A stretch of 43,832 bases of DNA. It comes from Gammaproteobacteria bacterium (GTDB lineage Bacteria; Pseudomonadota; Gammaproteobacteria; Enterobacterales; Kangiellaceae). Both the position numbers and the translations under genes were made by a program. The stretch covers positions 1-43,832 of the forward strand of contig JABXIW010000001.1 in NCBI GenBank assembly GCA_013372875.1, in the 5' to 3' direction. Below are positions 27,748 to 35,937 of this stretch, in pieces (the stretch's first letter is position 1; the number at the start of each line of letters is the position of its first letter). The notes beneath the pieces were generated by a model. The model ran no database searches and had not been told where the DNA came from. It worked only from the letters and a program-made list of their open reading frames with translations.

Positions 27748-27781
27748 CACTACTTGAACTTTGCCAAAGTTAGGAGTAGTG
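27748..27781. repeat. Imperfect 34-nt hairpin between tex and dsbB
   Basis: CACTACT (27748-27754) pairs with AGTAGTG (27775-27781), and inside it AACTTT (27757-27762) pairs with AAAGTT (27766-27771) around a GCC loop, with a 2/3-nt internal bulge. No T-run follows on either strand, so a simple intrinsic terminator is unlikely. It lies 39 bp after the tex stop. Confidence 0.5.
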
Positions 27782-27832
27782 TGCGCTAAATCAAGAAAAG
27801 AGTGACTTTCGAAGTCCTATTTAAATAACAAG

Positions 27833-28345
27833 ATGACATTAAATTCAAGACCGCTTAATTTTTTAGGTGCCTTTATTTGTTACCAATTATTGGTAACGGC
27901 CTATTACTTCCAATACGTTGAGTTTATGGATCCTTGTCCACTGTGCATTTTCTCGCGCGTGGCCATCTTCAGTTTAGGCGTGGTATTATTACTGAACGCT
28001 ATTTTCCAACCACGCCATGAATCCATTTGGAATAAGTTATTTCAAATTTTGGGCATGTTCTGTGCTGCCATGGGCATTTGGATTTCAGCGAAACACGTTT
28101 GGATTCAAAACCTTCCTGAAGATCAGGTGATGGACTGTGGAGCTCCACTCGATCTGTTAATGGATGTAATGCCCATGAGCGAGGTGATTAGCACCGTTTT
28201 GATGGGTGATGGCAAATGTGCCGAAGTGAATTTTGAGTGGCTAGGTCTCACCATGCCAGGTTGGATGCTGTTGATTTTCAGCGTTGCTTTTATCGTTATG
28301 ACTTATCGTTTAGTGCAAGCCTTTAGAGCACCAAAACATTTATAA
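27833..28345 (+). CDS. dsbB: Disulfide bond formation protein DsbB
   Basis: 170 residues with four membrane helices (about 8-27, 42-59, 68-88, 143-163). The two redox cysteine pairs are in the expected periplasmic loops: C35/C38 (CPLC) and C102/C129. DsbB reoxidises DsbA and passes electrons to quinone. Secreted disulfide proteins such as the six-Cys Ig-like protein at 22276-23142 would depend on this pathway. It is 12 bp before the ABM gene, forming a two-gene unit. Confidence 0.94.
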   Translation: MTLNSRPLNFLGAFICYQLLVTAYYFQYVEFMDPCPLCIFSRVAIFSLGVVLLLNAIFQPRHESIWNKLFQILGMFCAAMGIWISAKHVWIQNLPEDQVMDCGAPLDLLMDVMPMSEVISTVLMGDGKCAEVNFEWLGLTMPGWMLLIFSVAFIVMTYRLVQAFRAPKHL

Positions 28346-28357
28346 AAGAGTACAATT

Positions 28358-28651
28358 ATGATTCGTGTAGTTATTGATCGCCAAATTAATCCTGAAAAAG
28401 TTGATGATTATCATGGACTTATTCGCAAAGCTAAGAATAAAGCGAGTAACGTTCCTGGCTTTTTATCTGGCGAAATTTTCAACCAAGTTGGCAACAGTAA
28501 TCACATCGTAGTGATGTCATGCTGGGATACACTCGAGGCTTGGGATGTTTGGGCGGAATCTGAACAGCGCCTAGAGTTACTAGAAGCGATGCGTCCTTTG
28601 TTGGAAGCGGACGAAAAAGTAACTATCTTAGAATCTACCAATATCAAATAA
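28358..28651 (+). CDS. Antibiotic biosynthesis monooxygenase (ABM) domain protein
   Basis: 97 residues. The ABM ferredoxin-like fold is suggested by the start MIRVVIDRQI, the central KASNVPGFLSGEIF and HIVVMSCWDTLEAWDVWAESEQR, typical of small ABM/YgiN-type proteins. These act on quinones or heme-like compounds or have no known substrate; none can be named here. The gene follows dsbB by 12 bp, and a strong terminator lies immediately past the stop. Confidence 0.85.
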   Translation: MIRVVIDRQINPEKVDDYHGLIRKAKNKASNVPGFLSGEIFNQVGNSNHIVVMSCWDTLEAWDVWAESEQRLELLEAMRPLLEADEKVTILESTNIK

Positions 28652-28655
28652 AAAA

Positions 28656-28677
28656 GCTGGCTTATGCCAGCTTTTTT
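28656..28677. terminator. Bidirectional intrinsic terminator between the ABM gene and the DUF962 gene
   Basis: GCTGGC (28656-28661) and GCCAGC (28666-28671) close a TTAT loop; six T follow on the plus strand (28672-28677) and a run of A precedes (28651-28655). It serves the plus-strand dsbB-ABM unit and can also serve the minus-strand DUF962 gene. Confidence 0.93.
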
Positions 28678-28707
28678 ATCTTCTCACCTAAAACTATCAA
28701 TCATTGA

Positions 28708-29040
28708 CTAAAAATACTTAGGCCATTCATGCTTGAGCCTGCCCGTTAAAGCCATATAACACATCTTATAGTCAGCAATAAAAGACCATAAAGGGTACTT
28801 AAAAGTGGCTGGCCGATTCTTTTCGAAAACAAAATGACCAAACCAAGCAAAGCCATAACCAACCAGTAAACAGCCTAATATCAAGAGCCATTGTTGAGTG
28901 ATTAGAGCATAAATCAACAAAGCTAAAGACAATGATGTTCCGATGTAATGCAACAAGCGATTGCTCGGCAATCGGTGCTCTGACAAATAATAAGGCCAGA
29001 ACTCCTGAAAGCTATTCAATCGCTGGTTGCTATCGCTCAT
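28708..29040 (-). CDS. Mpo1-like (DUF962) membrane protein
   Basis: 110 residues. Two membrane helices (about 33-50 and 51-68) lie between the motifs YLSEHRLPSNRLLHYIG and FGHFVFEKNRPATFKYPLWSFIADYKM, which together define the DUF962/Mpo1-like family (HxxG and H..FE.N.PATF). The yeast homologue Mpo1 is an iron-dependent dioxygenase in long-chain 2-hydroxy fatty acid breakdown; transferring that role to this bacterial protein is inference. It is 27 bp downstream of the FkpA-type gene. Confidence 0.88.
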   Translation of the reverse strand: MSDSNQRLNSFQEFWPYYLSEHRLPSNRLLHYIGTSLSLALLIYALITQQWLLILGCLLVGYGFAWFGHFVFEKNRPATFKYPLWSFIADYKMCYMALTGRLKHEWPKYF

Positions 29041-29067
29041 AAGTTTTAGTTAGTTATCAGTCCAGTT

Positions 29068-29859
29068 TTATTTATTATCTGGATTGATATCAAGCAACTC
29101 TACCTCAAACACCAACGTCGAATTACCTGGAATAGTGCCGCTGCCACCAGCGCCATAACCAATTTCAGGTGGAATGACGAATTCAAACTTGTCGCCCACT
29201 TGCATTAACTGTAAACCTTCAGTCCAGCCTTTGATCACGCCGCCTAATGGAAAGCTCGTCGGTTGGTTGCGCGAATAAGAGCTATCAAACTCTTTGCCAT
29301 CAATAAAAGAACCTTTGTAGTGAACTTTAACCACGTCTGCAGCCGTTGGCTTTTCGCCACCTTCACCTTTAGTCATGACTTTGTACATTAAGCCAGAGTC
29401 GGTAACACTAACACCTTCTTGTTTGGCGTACTCTTCGCGGAAAGCATCGCCTTCAGCTTTACTCGCTTCGGCGCTAGCTTTAGCTTCTTCGTCTAGGCGC
29501 GCTTGTTCGGCTTGGACTTTCTCTTGGTAAAAGCTATTAAATGCTTGCATATTAGCTGCCAAATCCGCTTCGGCGTATTTACCATTACCGGCGAAACCAT
29601 CTTTAATACCTTGCACAACTAAATCTTTGTTGATCTCGATATCGTACTCTTTTAAGCCTTCGAAGTTGTGGCTCATTTGCTTGGCAAAGTTTTGACCAAT
29701 AGAATATGAAGTCTTTTGGACTAGATCGTTTTCATCAAAAGCAACTTCTTGAGCAACGGCTTCAACTGGCTTGGTTTCTGTTGCTGCTTCAGCAGCTTCT
29801 TCTTTTTTACATGCGCTTAAAGCTGTAGCAATAGCCAACGCGATGGCAATTTTTTTCAT
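29068..29859 (-). CDS. fkpA: FKBP-type peptidyl-prolyl isomerase lipoprotein (FkpA/Mip-like)
   Basis: 263 residues. A lipoprotein signal peptide ends at the lipobox LSAC with Cys17, followed by a Glu/Ala-rich linker. The helical dimerisation domain (about 45-150; [22 protein letters not shown]) precedes the FKBP domain (about 155-260), which has [32 protein letters not shown] and the closing strand [11 protein letters not shown]. It probably acts as a periplasmic or envelope folding helper. E. coli FkpA is soluble, so the lipidation makes the Mip-type name equally fair. Confidence 0.92.
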   Translation of the reverse strand: MKKIAIALAIATALSACKKEEAAEAATETKPVEAVAQEVAFDENDLVQKTSYSIGQNFAKQMSHNFEGLKEYDIEINKDLVVQGIKDGFAGNGKYAEADLAANMQAFNSFYQEKVQAEQARLDEEAKASAEASKAEGDAFREEYAKQEGVSVTDSGLMYKVMTKGEGGEKPTAADVVKVHYKGSFIDGKEFDSSYSRNQPTSFPLGGVIKGWTEGLQLMQVGDKFEFVIPPEIGYGAGGSGTIPGNSTLVFEVELLDINPDNK

Positions 29860-29946
29860 GGTTTATACCTAGTTTTGTAAAATTAAAAGTTGTCTAAATT
29901 TAAATCAGCAAGCATTTTGCAGTAGTTAGTCCGCCAAAATCAAGCC

Positions 29947-30459
29947 TTAAAGGCTGATGTTTTGAACCAGATGCCCCAATTGCTGTACCGTATCTTGATT
30001 TTCTGTACTTATCTGATGACTGTCTAAGTAGTTTTTGAGATTATTTTGTGCCAGTTGTTGCTGCTTAACCCCTTGATATTGCTTGTGTAAAGACTGCACC
30101 GCCTGCCTTTGATGTTGTTGTTCTGCCTTTAACTCAATCAACAAAGCCTGCTTATATGCATCTTCCGACTTGCCTTTCAAGGCCACTCGCTTTTCACGAA
30201 TGTAATTGATGGCGTCCACTGCAGAAGCAGAATCATCTTCGATAAGTTGCCAATTATCTTGGCTAATGGGGATATGCTGGTACTGAGTCCATAAGGCCAG
30301 TAGCATATAGTTAACATTCAAACCGAGCGTATCTTGCACTGCAATACACAATTTCGCTACTTCTTGATTCTGGTAAATATGACAAGACCACTGCCAAAAG
30401 TTATCAATCCAAGACTCCAGTTCGTCATCTGCTGATTTAAGTTTGGTTACGTTGCTCAT
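29947..30459 (-). CDS. TIGR02444/DUF2390 family protein
   Basis: 170 residues, predicted cytoplasmic and all-helical. The N-terminal half, WIDNFWQWSCHIYQNQEVAKLCI and LQDTLGLNVNYMLLALW-like segment, is the family core; the C-terminal half is Gln-rich and probably a coiled coil (QQHQRQAVQSLHKQYQGVKQQQ). Function is unknown. Its start overlaps the DUF423 stop by 4 bp (ATGA), so the two are translationally coupled. Confidence 0.8.
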   Translation of the reverse strand: MSNVTKLKSADDELESWIDNFWQWSCHIYQNQEVAKLCIAVQDTLGLNVNYMLLALWTQYQHIPISQDNWQLIEDDSASAVDAINYIREKRVALKGKSEDAYKQALLIELKAEQQHQRQAVQSLHKQYQGVKQQQLAQNNLKNYLDSHQISTENQDTVQQLGHLVQNISL

Positions 30460-30842
30460 GGCTGATCCTTTTTTCCCGCTTTACTAAAAATCGACCAAAC
30501 AATACTTAACCAACTGCCAATCAAGCATAAACCGCCGATAGGAATGATGAATTTGATTGCGCTGTTGCCCGTAATCGCGAAAAAGTACAGGCCGCCACTA
30601 AAAAAGATGATGCCAAAGAACATCAACCAACCAGCTATGTATAAAGGTTTGTTGGGCAATTGAGCCAGCATGATGCCAATCGCAATCAAGCCGATCGCAT
30701 GGTAAATTTGATATTGCACTCCTAATTGAAACAAGTGCAACGATGATTCGGATAAGGATTTGAGACCATGGGAAGCCATAGCGCCCAATGCAACGGCGAT
30801 AGCCATAAACATAGCGCCATGCAAAATAAAATGTTTTTTCAT
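30456..30842 (-). CDS. DUF423 (YgdD-like) small membrane protein
   Basis: About 128 residues with four hydrophobic helices. LGAMASHGLKSL near the start, GVQYQIYHAIGLIAIG, GIIFFSGGLYFFAI and PIGGLCLIGSW are family landmarks. The frame is open to an ATG at 30872, giving ten more residues; I prefer the ATG at 30842 because homologues begin close to the first helix. Neither has a good ribosome site. Function unknown. It is divergent from the LpxL gene, and an inverted repeat lies in between. Confidence 0.85.
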   Translation of the reverse strand: MKKHFILHGAMFMAIAVALGAMASHGLKSLSESSLHLFQLGVQYQIYHAIGLIAIGIMLAQLPNKPLYIAGWLMFFGIIFFSGGLYFFAITGNSAIKFIIPIGGLCLIGSWLSIVWSIFSKAGKKDQP

Positions 30843-30873
30843 TAGATCTGGATCAATAACTTTGAAATCCATT

Positions 30874-30899
30874 ATTACAAATTAATCACATTTTGTAAT
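30874..30899. repeat. Inverted repeat between the DUF423 and LpxL-type genes
   Basis: Perfect 8-bp arms ATTACAAA (30874-30881) and TTTGTAAT (30892-30899) with a 10-nt spacer. The right arm overlaps a plausible -35 hexamer of the LpxL-type gene, as expected of an operator. The regulator cannot be named. Confidence 0.45.
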
Positions 30900-30920
30900 T
30901 AGACCATTTCTCGCTACAAT
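30893..30920 (+). promoter_or_regulatory. Candidate sigma-70 promoter of the LpxL-type gene
   Basis: TTGTAA (30893-30898), a 16-nt spacer and TACAAT (30915-30920). Transcription would start near 30927, 22 nt before the ATG at 30949. Confidence 0.4.
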
Positions 30921-30948
30921 AAATCGAATTTCTAAATTGGCTAATTTA

Positions 30949-31860
30949 ATGACTCAACCGCAGCCACAAGCGACGATAACCGAAAAACCCAAAGGGCTTA
31001 GCGTTTACCTTTTTGCTATTTTATTTGGCTTTCTAAAACTGATTGGCCGACTACCCTATCCGGTGATTAATGTTCTCGGAGCGGCTATTGGCAAATTGCT
31101 TTATTTGGTGAAAAGCCGCCGCAAAATCGTTCAAGCCAATCTAGCTTATTGTTTTCCTGAAAAATCGGCGCAAGAACGAGCCCAAATTTGCAAAGCCCAC
31201 TTCCGCTCTTTAGGCATTGGCTTTATTGAGCTTTGCGCTGCTTGGTACAAACCTTTCAAAGATTTAGAAAAATATCATGAGGTTCGCGGCCTTGAGCACT
31301 ATGAAAGAGCCCATGCCTCAGGACAAGGAATTTTATTGTTGGGCTACCATATCACCAGCTTAGAATTGGCGGGCGCGCTGATGGCCAAGTATATGGATTT
31401 TGCTGCATTTTATCGCCCGAATAAAAATCCAGCGCTAGATTATCACATTCAAAAAGGCCGCAATAACCGCAGCAAAACCATGGGGCGCAACGATATTCGT
31501 ACTATTGGTAAGTGGCTCAAAGGCGGTAATCATTTGTGGCTGATGCCCGATCAAGATATGGGCACCAAAAGTACCGTTTTCGCACCTTTTTATGGCAAGC
31601 CGATGGCAACGCTCAACTCGCCGATTCGAATCGCCAAACTGGGCAACGCCAAAGTATTGCCTGTTAGTTATCATAAAGAAAACGGCAAGATGATAATCGA
31701 AGTACTACCCGAAATAGAGTTCAGCGGTGACGAATTAGCCGACTGCACCTTAATCAATCAATTGCTTGAAAACTCGATTAATAAAGGTATTGAGCAATAT
31801 TATTGGGTACACCGCCGCTTTAAAACATTACCCGAAGGCATGGAGTCTATTTATAAATAA
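30949..31860 (+). CDS. Lipid A biosynthesis acyltransferase (LpxL/HtrB type)
   Basis: 303 residues from the ATG at 30949; a TTG at 30937 adds four. A membrane-anchor segment lies near 20-40. The catalytic HX4E motif is GYHITSLE (His134, Glu139), preceded by GLEHYERAHASGQGILLLGYH and followed by the RPNKNPALD..I segment and PDQDMGTK..FAPFYGKPM, typical of LpxL/LpxM-type late acyltransferases that add secondary chains to Kdo2-lipid A at the inner membrane. The exact position cannot be told from sequence. Its 3' end overlaps the convergent MATE gene by 14 bp. A Kdo kinase lies further along. Confidence 0.92.
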   Translation: MTQPQPQATITEKPKGLSVYLFAILFGFLKLIGRLPYPVINVLGAAIGKLLYLVKSRRKIVQANLAYCFPEKSAQERAQICKAHFRSLGIGFIELCAAWYKPFKDLEKYHEVRGLEHYERAHASGQGILLLGYHITSLELAGALMAKYMDFAAFYRPNKNPALDYHIQKGRNNRSKTMGRNDIRTIGKWLKGGNHLWLMPDQDMGTKSTVFAPFYGKPMATLNSPIRIAKLGNAKVLPVSYHKENGKMIIEVLPEIEFSGDELADCTLINQLLENSINKGIEQYYWVHRRFKTLPEGMESIYK

Positions 31861-33226
31861 CCTCATTATATATAATTTGGGTTTCAATATAGCGGCCTTG
31901 TTTTAAACCTCGATTAAAGAAGTACCAGCTACTTAGAGCGCGCATAATCATAAAGCTAAAAAATGCCAGCCAAATACCATGAGCTGCAAATGGTTTGAGT
32001 AAGTAATAAGCAGGAATAAAGCCGATCGCCAGCGCCACTAGCATCGAGTTGCGCATAGTTCTGATAGCGGAAGCGCCGATAAAAATTCCATCTAACCAAA
32101 AACTGGCAACACAAACTATCGGTACTAGAATGGAATAGATTAAAAAGGGCTTGATGGCTTCTTTTAACACGCCAATATCAGTGATCCATTGGATAAATTC
32201 ATAGCCAAAGAATAAAAATATCACACTAAATAATAAGCTGGTTATTAAAGACCAGAATCCGCCAACGATAACCGCGCTTCTAAACTCTTGCCAATTTTTG
32301 CGCCCCATAGCTTTTCCTACTAATGCTTCGACTGCATTGGCGATACCGTCTAATCCATTGGAAACAACCAGTAAAAAATTTAATAAAATCGCATTAATTG
32401 CCATCACTTGGTCGCCCAGTTCTGAGCCACGCGCATGAATGGTAAATAACACTGTTTCTAGTGCCAGAGTTCTTATCAATAAATCTTTATTGAGGTTTAA
32501 TAAATAACCTAGCTTATGCCATGCTAGCCTCAATTTTTCTTTGAGCGGGAAACGTTTTAGCACGCTTGGTAGAGCAATTAACGCCACCATTAAACCTAAA
32601 CTTTCCGCTATAACACTGGCAAGGGCTACCCCATCCACATCCATACCAATGGATACCAGCCACCAATCTAAAACAGCATTACTGATATTGGTCAGCATTA
32701 GCATAATAAAAGGGATACGCGCATTGTGCATACCCAAATACCAACCAATGAGTACCGCGTTAAGTAGACTGATCGGCAGCCCATAAATTCGAATATTCCA
32801 GTACTCTAAAACCTTTGCTTCGACCTGCTGTGATCCATCGACCCACCAAATAATCAGCTCTATTAACCAGGGGTTTAGCAACAAAATCGTAGCCGAAATA
32901 ATGACTGCCAACAGCATGGGCAAATAAAGCCACTGGCGAATGGCATTATAGTTTTGCGCGCCAAAGGCTTGTGCGACTAAGCCCGTGGTAATCATGCGCA
33001 AAAAGCTCATGGCCCAAATGATAAAAGTAAATAATGCAGAGGCGAGACCTACAGCTGCCAAATAATAATCTTCCGCAAGATGACCCATCATCGCTGAATC
33101 AACCAAGCCCACCAGCGGAATGGTCATATTTGACAAGATCATTGGCGCAGCAATGCGCCAAGTCTGTTTATGAGTGGTAGTATTTTTTAGATCGGTTTGG
33201 ATCGCTTGCCACGTCCAGATCTTCAT
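31847..33226 (-). CDS. dinF: MATE-family efflux transporter (DinF-like)
   Basis: 459 residues with about twelve membrane helices in two halves. The first half opens WRIAAPMILSNMTIPLVGLVDSAMMGHL, and both halves contain the matching QAFGAQN and EALVGKAMGRKN elements of MATE proteins. The start ...AMMGHLAEDYYLAAVGLA fits the DinF subgroup. It exports organic cations or drugs by Na+ or H+ antiport; the substrate is unknown. It lies 6 bp past sco, but in opposite biological context, so readthrough from the oxidase assembly unit is possible. Confidence 0.88.
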   Translation of the reverse strand: MKIWTWQAIQTDLKNTTTHKQTWRIAAPMILSNMTIPLVGLVDSAMMGHLAEDYYLAAVGLASALFTFIIWAMSFLRMITTGLVAQAFGAQNYNAIRQWLYLPMLLAVIISATILLLNPWLIELIIWWVDGSQQVEAKVLEYWNIRIYGLPISLLNAVLIGWYLGMHNARIPFIMLMLTNISNAVLDWWLVSIGMDVDGVALASVIAESLGLMVALIALPSVLKRFPLKEKLRLAWHKLGYLLNLNKDLLIRTLALETVLFTIHARGSELGDQVMAINAILLNFLLVVSNGLDGIANAVEALVGKAMGRKNWQEFRSAVIVGGFWSLITSLLFSVIFLFFGYEFIQWITDIGVLKEAIKPFLIYSILVPIVCVASFWLDGIFIGASAIRTMRNSMLVALAIGFIPAYYLLKPFAAHGIWLAFFSFMIMRALSSWYFFNRGLKQGRYIETQIIYNEVIYK

Positions 33227-33232
33227 AGAAAA

Positions 33233-33913
33233 TTAGTTAATTTGGGTTTGCTTGCGAAGATTTTGATAATCTTCTATCACCATCGACACCAAGTCCTGTC
33301 CCAAAGCATCGGTCGGGTTAATCAAAGCAAAACGCCGACCAAGAGGATCGATAATAAACCATCGTGCAGTATGATCGACCATATAATTGTCAGGATTGTT
33401 ATCGTGGGCAGGCGTTTTCATAAAGGCTACGCCAAGGTTTTTGGTCAGCTCACGAGTTTGGTTTAAATCCATGGTTAAACCAATAAACTCTGGGTTAAAA
33501 GCTGGTACATAGTTTGCTAATGTTTCGACCGTATCGCGCTCAGGATCAACCGAGATAAAGACAAATTGCGTATCTTTTTGCCATTTCGTATCCAAGCCCT
33601 TTTGTACTTGATTCATATCCATCATGGTTGTCGGGCAAATATCAGGGCAAGTGGTAAAACCAAAAAATACAAAACTCCATTGGCCAATAAAATCCTTTTC
33701 GGTAAATTTTTCACCTTCGTGGTTTTGCGCTTGAAAATTCACAACTGGATTCAACTTAGGCAAAACTTTGATCAACTCTAGTGGCTTTGGGCTCATCAAT
33801 TTTGAATAAGCAAAAAAACCAATGCCTGCGGCAATAATCGCAACTAATAAATAGACGAAAATATTTCCGCTAACCTTTCTTCTCATACTGAAATCACTTC
33901 TTTTAAAGATCAT
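33233..33913 (-). CDS. SCO1/SenC copper chaperone for cytochrome c oxidase
   Basis: 226 residues (217 if Met10 is used). A membrane helix (about 18-36) anchors a periplasmic thioredoxin-fold domain with the copper ligands C89 and C93 (FTTCPDICP) and His181 (MVDHTAR). SCO proteins deliver or redox-tune the CuA site of oxidase subunit II. It is 3 bp after ctaB, the last gene of the assembly unit surf1-orf-ctaA-ctaB-sco. Confidence 0.94.
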   Translation of the reverse strand: MIFKRSDFSMRRKVSGNIFVYLLVAIIAAGIGFFAYSKLMSPKPLELIKVLPKLNPVVNFQAQNHEGEKFTEKDFIGQWSFVFFGFTTCPDICPTTMMDMNQVQKGLDTKWQKDTQFVFISVDPERDTVETLANYVPAFNPEFIGLTMDLNQTRELTKNLGVAFMKTPAHDNNPDNYMVDHTARWFIIDPLGRRFALINPTDALGQDLVSMVIEDYQNLRKQTQIN

Positions 33914-33916
33914 TTC

Positions 33917-34834
33917 TTAAAAACCTAATACTGGCTTTAAATAATGATCGAGCAATAAGACCACAAATAATAGCGTTAGGTAGCCAATGGAAACACCAAA
34001 GGTTTTCATAGCCACGCCTTCGGTTTCACGATATTTAAGCACTAAGCAGTAGTACAAAAACCATAAACCTAAAGCCACCGCACCAACTAAATAAATCACT
34101 CCGCTCATGCCAGTTAAATAAGGCAGCAACGTCGATAAAATCAATAAGATGCAATAAAGTAGAATTGAAGTTTTAGTAAACTCTTCACCATGAGTAACAG
34201 GCAGCATCGGAATTTCTGCTTTGGCGTAATCTTCAATTCGATGGATCGACAAAGCCCAAAAATGCGGTGGCGTCCAAGTAAAAATAATCAAGACCAACAG
34301 CCAGGCATAAGGATCAGCAGAACCCGTTACCGATGTCCAACCAAGTAGCGGCGGAATCGCACCCGACAAACCGCCAATCACGATGTTTTGCGGCGTCGCA
34401 CGCTTTAAGAACATGGTGTAAATAAAAGCATAACCCACTAAACCGCCAAGGGTTAACACTGCGGTTAGAGGGTTAACCAAGAACCACAGCATGGCCATAG
34501 CAACTAATGCCAAAACCGTCGCGAAAATCACAGCTTTTTTTGGTTCGACTCGTCCTTGTGCTACCGGGCGCTGCATGGTGCGCGCCATCATGGTATCAAT
34601 ACGCGCATCCACTACATGATTGACAACCGCAGCAGCACCAGAAGCAAAGCCAATACCTAAGGTTCCCCAAATCAAAGCACTGAGTGGCGGTAACCAACTT
34701 TGAGTCACGTCATTGGCTAGAAACATACCGACAATAGCAGTGAAAACCAATAAGTAAACCACTTTGGGTTTAGTCATTTCATAGTAATCGCGCCAAGTGA
34801 CTGGGCGATCAATTTTATAGCTTTTCTCTACCAT
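33917..34834 (-). CDS. ctaB: Protoheme IX farnesyltransferase (heme O synthase, CtaB/CyoE)
   Basis: 305 residues from the ATG at 34834, with about nine membrane helices. The prenyltransferase motif DARIDTMMARTMQRP and the second Asp/Glu-rich region HRIEDYAKAEIPMLP are present. It adds a farnesyl group to heme B, the substrate for CtaA. The preferred start overlaps the ctaA stop (TAATG); an ATG ten codons upstream is also open. Part of the oxidase assembly unit. Confidence 0.95.
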   Translation of the reverse strand: MVEKSYKIDRPVTWRDYYEMTKPKVVYLLVFTAIVGMFLANDVTQSWLPPLSALIWGTLGIGFASGAAAVVNHVVDARIDTMMARTMQRPVAQGRVEPKKAVIFATVLALVAMAMLWFLVNPLTAVLTLGGLVGYAFIYTMFLKRATPQNIVIGGLSGAIPPLLGWTSVTGSADPYAWLLVLIIFTWTPPHFWALSIHRIEDYAKAEIPMLPVTHGEEFTKTSILLYCILLILSTLLPYLTGMSGVIYLVGAVALGLWFLYYCLVLKYRETEGVAMKTFGVSIGYLTLLFVVLLLDHYLKPVLGF

Positions 34835-35928
34835 TATTGCGCGCCCTTTAATCGAAATTGCCAATTCACCACATAATTAGTCGCAATCATAGTCAACAAT
34901 AACAATACGCCACCACCATTGTGTGCCACCGCCACTAATAGCGGTAAGCTAAAGACGATGTTGGAAATGCCCAGCAACATTTGCAGAACTAAAACCGCCG
35001 CAACGACACGACCAAAACGGCGTAACAAAACGCTATCTTTTTCGCGCATCAATAATATGGCCAATAGACCAATCACTAAAAAGACGATGTAAGCACCGAT
35101 GCGATGAGAAACATGGATTGCCACTTTGGCTTCTGCAGGTAAGACCCCGCCCTCATAATTGATAAAGGGCTTACCTTGAGCCTTATTCAAGTCGGCTAGT
35201 TTTTTCTCTTCTTCGTGCACCTTGAACTCATCAAACTCAAAACCTTTTTGCCATAAGTCAAAGCCTTGCTTGAAGTCCACATTGTTTGTCCAACCAGAAT
35301 TACAGAATGGCAAATCGGTACAAATAGTCGCTGCGTAGTTAGAAGCAGTCCAGCCACCTAAAGCAATTTGCATAGCCACTAAAACCAAGCCAGCCAGTGC
35401 TAAGCCTTTGAATTTTTTGGCCACCACTTGCGACAAAGACACGATTTTAGGTCTAAGCTGTAAGTAATATAAGAACAATAAAGAAATTGTGGTAAAGCCG
35501 CCTAGTAAATGACTCATTACGATAAAAGGGTGTACTTTTAAGGTTACGGTCCACATTCCAAGCAAGCCTTGGAAAATAACCAAAGGCAATAAAATGCAAG
35601 GCAAAACAATTGGAATGGTTGAATCTTTTTTGCGACCGAGTAAAGCACCAATAAAAATAAGCAAAATTACAAAGCCAATAGCTTTTGCGAAATGACGGTG
35701 TATCATTTCAGGCCATGCTTTTTCCGCATCAAATATCTGGTTGTACTCTATTTCAGCTTTCTTAATATACTCTGCATCTTGCGGCACTGTGAAATGACCA
35801 TAACAACCAGGCCAGTCAGGACAGCCTAAACCTGCGTCTTCTAAACGAGTCCAAGCGCCCAATAAAATTACCGTCAAAGTTAATAGGATCGCGAAAGCCG
35901 TTAAGTTTCTTAAAGTTTTTTTCGTCAT
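34834..35928 (-). CDS. ctaA: Heme A synthase (CtaA/COX15)
   Basis: 364 residues, about eight membrane helices. The opening LLGAWTRLEDAGLGCPDWPGCYG and IHRHFAK motif, then VHPFIVMSHLLGG and IHVSHRIGAY with VAHNGGG near the end, hold the heme-ligating His residues typical of class II CtaA/COX15. It oxidises heme O to heme A. The long hydrophilic loop at about 215-265 is usual for gammaproteobacterial members. It is directly upstream of ctaB, and the two stop/start codons overlap. Confidence 0.95.
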   Translation of the reverse strand: MTKKTLRNLTAFAILLTLTVILLGAWTRLEDAGLGCPDWPGCYGHFTVPQDAEYIKKAEIEYNQIFDAEKAWPEMIHRHFAKAIGFVILLIFIGALLGRKKDSTIPIVLPCILLPLVIFQGLLGMWTVTLKVHPFIVMSHLLGGFTTISLLFLYYLQLRPKIVSLSQVVAKKFKGLALAGLVLVAMQIALGGWTASNYAATICTDLPFCNSGWTNNVDFKQGFDLWQKGFEFDEFKVHEEEKKLADLNKAQGKPFINYEGGVLPAEAKVAIHVSHRIGAYIVFLVIGLLAILLMREKDSVLLRRFGRVVAAVLVLQMLLGISNIVFSLPLLVAVAHNGGGVLLLLTMIATNYVVNWQFRLKGAQ

Positions 35929-35937
35929 GCGAAACTC

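Noticed and set aside
29943..29955. AGCC/GGCT hairpin at the TIGR02444 gene stop
   Set aside because: Only four to six pairs with almost no loop, and a poor T-run; too weak to call a terminator.
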